Source: an uncultured Oscillospiraceae bacterium
Lineage (GTDB): Bacteria > Bacillota > Clostridia > Oscillospirales > Ruminococcaceae
Direction of reading: 5' to 3'
Assembly (NCBI GenBank): GCA_910588145.1
Contig: CAJUPO010000008.1
Coordinates: 1-64,000, forward strand
Length of the DNA: 64,000 nucleotides
This document shows positions 58,065-64,000 of this stretch, in pieces; within the stretch, counting starts at the first letter, position 1, and every line of letters begins with the position of its first letter. A program made the translations under genes and the position numbers. Under the pieces are notes generated by a model. The model worked only from the letters and a program-made list of their open reading frames with translations. It was not told where the DNA came from and did no database searches.

Positions 58065-59501
58065 ATGAAACTTTACAGACTTCTTGAGGGAATAGCTGAA
58101 ACTGATCTTTCAGATATTGAGATTAGTAAAATTACGGATAATACAAAGACGGTGGAAAAGGACTGTATCTTTGTATGTATCAAAGGCGGCTCGTTTGACG
58201 GTCATGACGCCGCTTCTGAGATGCTTGAAAAGGGTGCGGCAGCAGTAGCAGTAGAGCGGGATTTGGGACTCGGTGAAAGACAGATAATCGTACCAGATAC
58301 AAGAGAATTTTACGGGCAGCTATGCTCAGCATGGTTTGATCATCCGGAAAGAAAACTTAATATTATCGGAGTTACCGGTACAAACGGTAAAACAACAATA
58401 ACTAATGTTATTAAGAATATACTTATGAACTGCGGTATTAAAACCGGACTTATCGGTACTATACGCAATGAAATCGGAGACGAAGTAATTCATACAGAAA
58501 ACACAACGCCTATGGCGTTTGAGTATATGAAGCTTCTGGACAGAATGGTGAAGTCAGATTGCAGGTATGTTGTTATGGAGGTTTCATCATTCGGACTCGT
58601 ACAAAAAAGAATAGGTCCTACTCATTTTAATATCGGAGTGTTTACAAATCTCACTCAGGATCATTTGGATTATCATAAGACAATGGAGAATTACTATCAG
58701 GCAAAGAAAATGATGTTTGATAGCTGTAATTATGCAATTATTAATACAGATGACGAATATGGAAAACGGCTGTTGTGTGAGATTAATTGTCAGAAATCCA
58801 GTTACAGTATCACATCTGAAGCAGATTATTATGCTGACGCTGTAAAGATTAAGTCGACAGGCACAAGCTTTTGGCATTGCAGTGATGGAAAATCTCAGCT
58901 TGTTAACATGAAGATGACCGGAACTTTTAATGTATCAAATGTCACTGCCGCAATTGCAGTATGCAGAAGAGTGGGCATACCGCTTGACAGGATTATCAGT
59001 ATTATTTCTGAATACGGAGGAGTAAAAGGCAGATGTGAAATTATTCCGACTGGAAAAGAGTTTACAGTAATATGTGATTATGCTCATACTCCAGACGCCG
59101 TTGAAAATATTTTAAAAAGTGTAAAGGAATATACAGAAGGCAGACTGATATGCCTTTTTGGCTGCGGGGGAAACAGAGATGCAAAGAAACGTCCCCTTAT
59201 GGCAAAGGCAGCGTCTGCATATGCAGACCATTTGGTTATAACTTCTGATAATCCCAGAGATGAAATTCCTGAGTCAATTATCGATGATATTCTTTCCGGA
59301 TTAACTGATACAGAAATTTCTTTTGATGTAGTGGTTGACCGAACAGAAGCTATACATCATTCCCTGAAAATTGCACAAAAAGGCGATATTATAGTGCTTG
59401 CAGGAAAAGGTCATGAGGATTATCAGGTTTTGCCCGGCAATGAACACATACATTTTGATGAAAGAGAGATTGTTTCGGAAGGATTGAAACTTTTAGACTA
59501 A
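58065..59501 (+). CDS. murE: UDP-MurNAc-tripeptide synthetase, meso-DAP type
   Basis: This 478-aa ligase adds the third stem-peptide residue. The ATP loop is GVTGTNGKTTITN, the central domain has FTNLTQDHLDYH, and the C-terminal DNPR motif (TSDNPRDE) is the arginine-containing signature of meso-diaminopimelate enzymes as opposed to lysine enzymes. The start may be ATG 58065 (GGAG 6 bases away) or ATG 58053, four codons earlier with GGAG 5 bases away. murF begins on the last base of its stop codon. Confidence 0.96.
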   Translation: MKLYRLLEGIAETDLSDIEISKITDNTKTVEKDCIFVCIKGGSFDGHDAASEMLEKGAAAVAVERDLGLGERQIIVPDTREFYGQLCSAWFDHPERKLNIIGVTGTNGKTTITNVIKNILMNCGIKTGLIGTIRNEIGDEVIHTENTTPMAFEYMKLLDRMVKSDCRYVVMEVSSFGLVQKRIGPTHFNIGVFTNLTQDHLDYHKTMENYYQAKKMMFDSCNYAIINTDDEYGKRLLCEINCQKSSYSITSEADYYADAVKIKSTGTSFWHCSDGKSQLVNMKMTGTFNVSNVTAAIAVCRRVGIPLDRIISIISEYGGVKGRCEIIPTGKEFTVICDYAHTPDAVENILKSVKEYTEGRLICLFGCGGNRDAKKRPLMAKAASAYADHLVITSDNPRDEIPESIIDDILSGLTDTEISFDVVVDRTEAIHHSLKIAQKGDIIVLAGKGHEDYQVLPGNEHIHFDEREIVSEGLKLLD

Positions 59502-60844
59502 TGGAAAAGATTTTATTATCAGAGCTTGCAGAGGTTCTCAAAACAGAGTGCCCTATTGAAGCTGAAATTACAAGTATATCAACAGATACGAGAGAAATTT
59601 CGGAAAACTGCCTTTTTATTGCTATAAAGGGCGAAAGATTTGACGCACATGATTTTATTCCTGAGGCAATAAAATCCGGAGCGGCGGCAGCAGTTTCAGA
59701 AAGGGAAATTGCAGGCCAGCCTTGTTTGATAGTTGACAGTACCAGAAAGGCTCTTCTTGATATAGCAGGTTTTTATCGTAAAAGGTTTACTCCTTTTCTT
59801 GTGGGAATAACAGGAAGCGTCGGTAAAACTACAACAAAAGAAATGATTGCTCTTGTGCTTTCTGAAAAATATGAAACGCTGAAAACTCAAGGAAATTTTA
59901 ATAATGAGATAGGACTTCCAAAAACGCTTTTCAGGCTTGAAAAATCTCATGAAGCTGCGGTTATTGAAATGGGAATGTCAGATTTCGGAGAAATTGAAAG
60001 ACTTTCAAATACTGCTTGCCCTGATATGGCAGTTATAACAAACATAGGATTCTCACATATTGAGAATTTAGGTTCCCAAGAGGGGATTTTAAAGGCAAAG
60101 CTTGAAATATTATCCGGAATGTCAGAAAATTCTCCCCTTGCTGTTAATGGTGATGACAGCTATCTGTCACCATTAAAGCAAAAACTTGAAAGACCAGTTT
60201 ATACGTTTGGAATAGAAAATGAAAAGTGTGATTTCAGAGGAACAGAAATATGCGAATCAGAGGATACAACAAGCTTTACAGTTAGCTATCCTGGAGGAAA
60301 AATCAGAGCTGAAATTCCTTGTATAGGACGGCATAATGTTATGAATGCTCTTGCAGCTTTCAGTGTGGGAACATTAGCAGGTCTGAGTCCGAAAGAAATT
60401 GTTTCAGCATTGAAAAAATACAAGTCTGATAAAATGAGGCAAAACATTGTCAAAAAGGGAGAAAACACAATAATTATTGACTGCTATAATGCAAGCCCTG
60501 ACTCTATGAAAGCTTCCCTAAAGGTTTTGTCATCCGTTAAAACTGATGGAAGAAAAATAGCTGTTTTAGGGGATATGCTGGAGCTGGGAAAGCAATCTGC
60601 GGCGCTTCATACTCTTGTGGGAGAATATGTGTCAAATGCAAAAATAGATAAACTTTTCTGTTTTGGCCATGAATCAAAATTTATTGCACAAAAAGCAGCT
60701 GAATCTGGAATTGATTCAGAATTTACTGAAAACAAGGATGAACTTACTAATTATTTAAAAAGCTACATAAAACCCGGAGATACAGTGCTCTTTAAGGCGA
60801 GCCGAGGAATGAAGCTTGAAGAAATTATTGAAAAACTATTTTGA
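59501..60844 (+). CDS. murF: UDP-MurNAc-tripeptide--D-alanyl-D-alanine ligase
   Basis: This 447-aa enzyme joins D-Ala-D-Ala to the tripeptide. The N-terminal substrate domain (ITSISTDTREISENCLFIAI), ATP loop GITGSVGKTTTKEM, TQGNFNNEIGLP and IDCYNASPDSMKASL are typical. It overlaps murE by one base, so translation is coupled. It uses the product of ddl at 36013-37086. Confidence 0.97.
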   Translation: MEKILLSELAEVLKTECPIEAEITSISTDTREISENCLFIAIKGERFDAHDFIPEAIKSGAAAAVSEREIAGQPCLIVDSTRKALLDIAGFYRKRFTPFLVGITGSVGKTTTKEMIALVLSEKYETLKTQGNFNNEIGLPKTLFRLEKSHEAAVIEMGMSDFGEIERLSNTACPDMAVITNIGFSHIENLGSQEGILKAKLEILSGMSENSPLAVNGDDSYLSPLKQKLERPVYTFGIENEKCDFRGTEICESEDTTSFTVSYPGGKIRAEIPCIGRHNVMNALAAFSVGTLAGLSPKEIVSALKKYKSDKMRQNIVKKGENTIIIDCYNASPDSMKASLKVLSSVKTDGRKIAVLGDMLELGKQSAALHTLVGEYVSNAKIDKLFCFGHESKFIAQKAAESGIDSEFTENKDELTNYLKSYIKPGDTVLFKASRGMKLEEIIEKLF

Positions 60845-60886
60845 AATTTTTATGCTGCATAGTGCGGCGGAATGGAGAATCAATAA

Positions 60887-61930
60887 ATGTCATATTGGAT
60901 AACTACTGCGGTAGCGATAATTTCCTTTTTAATTGCCGCATTAACAGGAATAGTTCTTATTCCGTTTCTTAAAAAAATTCATTTTGGTCAGACGATACTT
61001 GAAATAGGACCGAATTGGCATAAATCCAAGCAAGGAACTCCTATTATGGGCGGATTTATGTTTATAATCAGCAGTATAGTTGCAGGAGTTGCAGGATATA
61101 TGCTTCTAAAATCAAATAATTTATTTGATACAGCTGAAACGGAAGCATGGCAGGGTTTTGTAAAACAAATTTCATGCATGCTTTTTGCATTGCTTTTTGC
61201 AGGAATCGGTTTTATAGATGACTATATAAAGGCAGTAAAAAAACAAAATCTGGGATTGAATCCTAAGCAGAAAATGATAATGCAATTTGTTTTGTGTGCT
61301 GCATTTCTTGCTGTTTTGTATGTGCTCGGAGATAAATCTACCGAAATTAATTTAATGTTTCTGAAACGTGATTTTGGTATTTTTTATTATCCTGTAATGA
61401 TCATTTTTATGATCTATATTTCAAATGCAGTAAATCTAACTGACGGTGTTGACGGTTTATGCGGAAGTATTACGTTTATAACAATGCTTGCTTTGTCAGC
61501 GGTATGCGGAATACTGGAAATGTTTGAAATATCAGTTTATGCAATTGCAGTTGCGGGAGGATGCCTTGGATTCCTTATGTGGAATTTTCATCCTGCAAAG
61601 TGTTTCATGGGCGATACTGGATCTATGTATCTCGGAGGCGCATTTGTAGCAATAGGGCTTACAACTCATAATCATCTTCTCATCGTACTTATAGGACTTA
61701 TTTATATACTTGAAGCTCTTTCAGTGGTTATTCAGGTAACATATTTTAAAATTACAGCAAGAAGCCACTATAAAAAAACTGGTGAAAAGGGAAAAGGTAA
61801 AAGAATATTTAAAATGTCTCCGATTCACCATCATTTTGAACTGAGCGGATTCAGTGAGTATAAGATTGTTATTACATTCTCAATAGCAGCGCTTATAGTT
61901 TCAGTTATTGGAGTTATATTAATGATCTGA
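60887..61930 (+). CDS. mraY: Phospho-N-acetylmuramoyl-pentapeptide transferase
   Basis: This 347-aa protein with about ten membrane helices makes lipid I from UDP-MurNAc-pentapeptide and undecaprenyl phosphate. Conserved parts are KQGTPIMGGFMF, FIDDYIKAVKK, NAVNLTDGVDGL with catalytic Asp residues, MGDTGSMYLGG and the SPIHHHFELSG loop. Length is normal. Confidence 0.97.
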   Translation: MSYWITTAVAIISFLIAALTGIVLIPFLKKIHFGQTILEIGPNWHKSKQGTPIMGGFMFIISSIVAGVAGYMLLKSNNLFDTAETEAWQGFVKQISCMLFALLFAGIGFIDDYIKAVKKQNLGLNPKQKMIMQFVLCAAFLAVLYVLGDKSTEINLMFLKRDFGIFYYPVMIIFMIYISNAVNLTDGVDGLCGSITFITMLALSAVCGILEMFEISVYAIAVAGGCLGFLMWNFHPAKCFMGDTGSMYLGGAFVAIGLTTHNHLLIVLIGLIYILEALSVVIQVTYFKITARSHYKKTGEKGKGKRIFKMSPIHHHFELSGFSEYKIVITFSIAALIVSVIGVILMI

Positions 61931-61960
61931 GGCTTTTAAGATTTAAGGAGGAAAAAGGTT

Positions 61961-63154
61961 TTGGCTGAAAATTACGGAACAGTGGCGTCTGGAAGAAAAC
62001 AGACAAAAGCAAGAACAGGGATCCGGGGAAGATATGGTTATATGGATTTTTCCTTTCTTTTAATAATCTGTACATTGCTTGTTATAGGTATAATTATGAT
62101 GTTTTCGGCAAGCTATGCATGGGCGCTTGAAGAAAGCGGCGGCGAAAGCGGAACAGGATATGCTACAAAGCAAATGTTTATGGCTTCTGTGGGTGTAGTT
62201 GCCATGATTGTAATTTCCTATATTGATTATCATAAGTTTTTTAAACCGATAGCGTCTATTGGTCTTTATGTATTGTGCGTTGTTCTTTTGCTGGCAGTTC
62301 TATTAAAGGGTATCACTGAGGGCGGCGCTACGAGATGGATCGTTATAGGTCCGTTGAATTTTCAGCCTTCTGAGCTTACAAAGTTTGGGATGATAATCCT
62401 TTTTTCCTATCTCATAGTAAAAAATTATAAAAACATGGATAAATTTACAGTGGGAATCCTTCCTTTTGGATTTTTGCTGGGGATAGTTGTAGTACTTTTG
62501 CTATTGCAGCCTCATCTTTCATGTACAATTTTAATATGTCTTGTGTCTGCTTGTCTTATGTTTGTAGGCGGAGTTAGATGGAAGCATATATTTATTCTTT
62601 TTATTGTTGCCGTATGCGCACTTTTGCTTGGCGTATACATTCTTAGCCGCGGAGATGACGGATTCACTTATTTTGCTACCCGTATTCAGTCATGGCTTGA
62701 TCCGTTTTCGGATGAAAAGGGAAAAACATGGCAAACCTGTCAGTCGCTTATTGCCATAGGTTCAGGAGGCGTTTTCGGCTTAGGACTTGGAGAATCACGT
62801 CAGAAGTTTCTATATCTTCCAGAAACAAAAAATGACTTTGTATTTGCTATTGTCTGTGAGGAGCTTGGCTTTATCGGAGCAGTAACCATTGTTCTGTTAT
62901 TTGCACTTCTTGTTATCAGAGGTTTTTATATAGCTTCAAAAGCGGCAGATAAATTCGGAATGCTGATTACGATTGGCGTAACGGTTCAGGTAGGAATACA
63001 GGCTTTCTTTAATATTGCGGTTGTAAGTAATCTGATTCCAAATACGGGTATCAGTCTTCCGTTTTTCAGCTATGGAGGCACGGCGCTTATAATGCAGCTT
63101 GCCGAAATGGGAGTAGTCCTTAATATATCAAGGCAGGCTTCCATGGATACGTAG
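61961..63154 (+). CDS. ftsW: Peptidoglycan glycosyltransferase FtsW
   Basis: This 397-aa SEDS protein polymerises glycan strands at the septum with its partner PBP. It has ten hydrophobic segments, GATRWIVIGPLNFQPSELTK with the conserved motif after helix 3-4, the large loop with LGESRQKFLYLPETKNDF, and the end LPFFSYGGTALI. The start is TTG at 61961, with AAGGAGG 9 bases upstream. MurD, often next to MraY, is absent here. Confidence 0.95.
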   Translation: MAENYGTVASGRKQTKARTGIRGRYGYMDFSFLLIICTLLVIGIIMMFSASYAWALEESGGESGTGYATKQMFMASVGVVAMIVISYIDYHKFFKPIASIGLYVLCVVLLLAVLLKGITEGGATRWIVIGPLNFQPSELTKFGMIILFSYLIVKNYKNMDKFTVGILPFGFLLGIVVVLLLLQPHLSCTILICLVSACLMFVGGVRWKHIFILFIVAVCALLLGVYILSRGDDGFTYFATRIQSWLDPFSDEKGKTWQTCQSLIAIGSGGVFGLGLGESRQKFLYLPETKNDFVFAIVCEELGFIGAVTIVLLFALLVIRGFYIASKAADKFGMLITIGVTVQVGIQAFFNIAVVSNLIPNTGISLPFFSYGGTALIMQLAEMGVVLNISRQASMDT

Positions 63155-63183
63155 AATCAGCATGAGAATTAGAAATTCAAGAA

Positions 63184-63219
63184 GGGAGATTATGCGTTTT
63201 TGCATAGACTTTTATTATG
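63184..63219 (+). promoter_or_regulatory. Unusual ribosome site of murG with intervening hairpin
   Basis: The only ribosome-binding sequence, AAGGGAG (63182-63188), is 28 bases from the murG ATG (63217). Between them TATGC (63191-63195) and GCATA (63202-63206) can pair, which would cut the effective spacing to about 12. An out-of-frame ATG at 63192 lies within the hairpin. Confidence 0.45.
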
Positions 63220-64000
63220 AGAGTATTGTTAGCGGGCGGCGGAACAGGAGGACATATCAATCCTGCTCTTGCCATTGCATCAATTATAAAAGAACATCGT
63301 AGCGATGCAGAATTTCTTTTTGCAGGTACGCCTAATGGAATGGAAGCAAAGCTTATTCCGGAGGCAGGATACAATTTTGCACCCATAAAGGTGGCAGGTT
63401 TTCAGAGAAAGATAACTTTAAAAAATATAAAAAGGAACTGTCAGGCTGTTTGTTATCTTATGACTTCCGGATCAAGGGCGAAGTCGATTATAAAAGAATT
63501 TAAACCTGATATTGCAATTGGGACCGGCGGCTATGTAAGCGGTCCGATAATCAGAATGGCTGCTAAAATGGGAGTGGCATCTGCAATACATGAACAGAAT
63601 GCTTATCCTGGGGTGACAAATAAGCTGCTGTCAAAAGAAGTCGATAAGGTTATGCTTACAGTAAAGGAAGCTCTTAACTATATGGATAAGGATATAAATT
63701 ATACCGTTACAGGATTGCCTGTCAGAAGCGGAATATCTACAAAATCACGGAAACAGGCAAGAGCAGAGCTTGGTTTTGATAATGAAATGTGCATACTTTC
63801 ATTCGGAGGCAGTTTAGGAGCCGGCTGTATAAATGAAACAATGGCCGAAGTTATTGCGTGGCACACTTCAAAGGGTCTTAAAATTAATCATATTCATGGA
63901 TACGGAGGCATGGGAAAGGAATCCTTTCCGGTTGCAATGAAGTCAAAGGGGATTCCGCTGAAAAACGATAGACTTCGTATCACTGAATACATAAATGATA
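63217..64000 (+). CDS. murG: UDP-GlcNAc:lipid I transferase MurG (5' part)
   Basis: The frame runs off the window, leaving 261 codons of about 360. MurG adds GlcNAc to lipid I on the inner membrane face. The first glycine loop LLAGGGTGGHINPALAI, GTGGYVSGPI, HEQNAYPGVTN and the second-domain loop LSFGGSLGA are diagnostic. ATG 63217 is fixed by the conserved N terminus; a stop codon at 63205 rules out any earlier start. Confidence 0.96.
   Translation, partial: MRVLLAGGGTGGHINPALAIASIIKEHRSDAEFLFAGTPNGMEAKLIPEAGYNFAPIKVAGFQRKITLKNIKRNCQAVCYLMTSGSRAKSIIKEFKPDIAIGTGGYVSGPIIRMAAKMGVASAIHEQNAYPGVTNKLLSKEVDKVMLTVKEALNYMDKDINYTVTGLPVRSGISTKSRKQARAELGFDNEMCILSFGGSLGAGCINETMAEVIAWHTSKGLKINHIHGYGGMGKESFPVAMKSKGIPLKNDRLRITEYIND

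Noticed and set aside
1..64000. CRISPR arrays, transposons, toxin-antitoxin pairs or defence systems
   Set aside because: No regular spaced repeats, transposase motifs or known defence domains were found on reading both strands.

Overview
The window is chromosomal DNA from a low-GC, probably spore-forming member of the Clostridia, most like the Ruminococcus/Oscillospiraceae group. This rests on gene content (pyrophosphate-type phosphofructokinase, SpoVG, a BofA-like protein, C_GCAxxG_C_C protein, DUF1934 next to argS, DUF4321), on a MurE of the meso-diaminopimelate type, and on many textbook sigma-A promoters with 17-bp spacing. Nearly everything is housekeeping. I see no CRISPR array, transposase, toxin-antitoxin pair or defence island.

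Layout. 1-350: a terminator, an 11-bp tandem repeat and a tRNA-Pro gene that could mark the edge of an integrated element. 350-2900: phosphofructokinase with a long structured leader, divergent from an AraC-type regulator. 2.9-5.8 kb: thiamine thiazole operon thiS-thiG-thiH-tenI behind a terminator-like leader hairpin. 5.8-10.9 kb: C_GCAxxG_C_C protein, HAD phosphatase, aspS, hisS and methylglyoxal synthase. 11.1-15.9 kb: mreB-mreC-mreD-PBP2 rod-shape operon. 16-20.7 kb: DUF4321 protein, zapA-U32 peptidase-dut, and murC. 20.8-24.6 kb: spoVG, Nudix hydrolase, YfhO-like membrane protein and a metallophosphodiesterase. 24.7-26.1 kb: four small genes ending in a BofA-like protein. 26.1-27.3 kb: rplJ-rplL with an L10 leader. 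27.3-31.6 kb: ftsE-ftsX-M23 hydrolase and an S41 protease. 31.7-37.1 kb: PucR-type regulator and ddl-murI-DUF1934-argS. 37.3-39.8 kb: rpmG-secE-nusG-rplK-rplA. 39.8-44.9 kb: degenerate ROK-type regulator, AEC transporter and a second YfhO protein. 45.3-48.3 kb: small unknown protein, glyA and rarA. 48.4-53 kb: rpsL-rpsG-fusA-tuf. 53.2-64 kb: the division and cell-wall cluster mraZ-rsmH-ftsL-PBP(PASTA)-murE-murF-mraY-ftsW-murG, with murG cut by the window edge.

Taken together the window covers most of peptidoglycan precursor synthesis (murI, ddl, murC, murE, murF, mraY, murG), both polymerization and crosslinking machines (elongation: MreBCD/PBP2; division: FtsL/FtsW/PBP with PASTA) and hydrolase control (FtsEX with a coiled-coil M23 protein). 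It also carries two pieces of the translation cluster that usually lies together. The rplKA and rplJL blocks are 11 kb apart on opposite strands, and neither rplJL nor rpsL is next to rpoBC.

The most interesting signals lie in untranslated DNA. They are a possible H-type pseudoknot and upstream terminator hairpin in the phosphofructokinase leader, a mutually exclusive hairpin set ahead of rpmG, a repeated L1-like operator ahead of rplK and rplA, three tandem 10-bp MraZ boxes, and inverted repeats laid over the tuf and mgsA promoters. I worked by eye, so folds and families are proposals from sequence reading, not from database searches.
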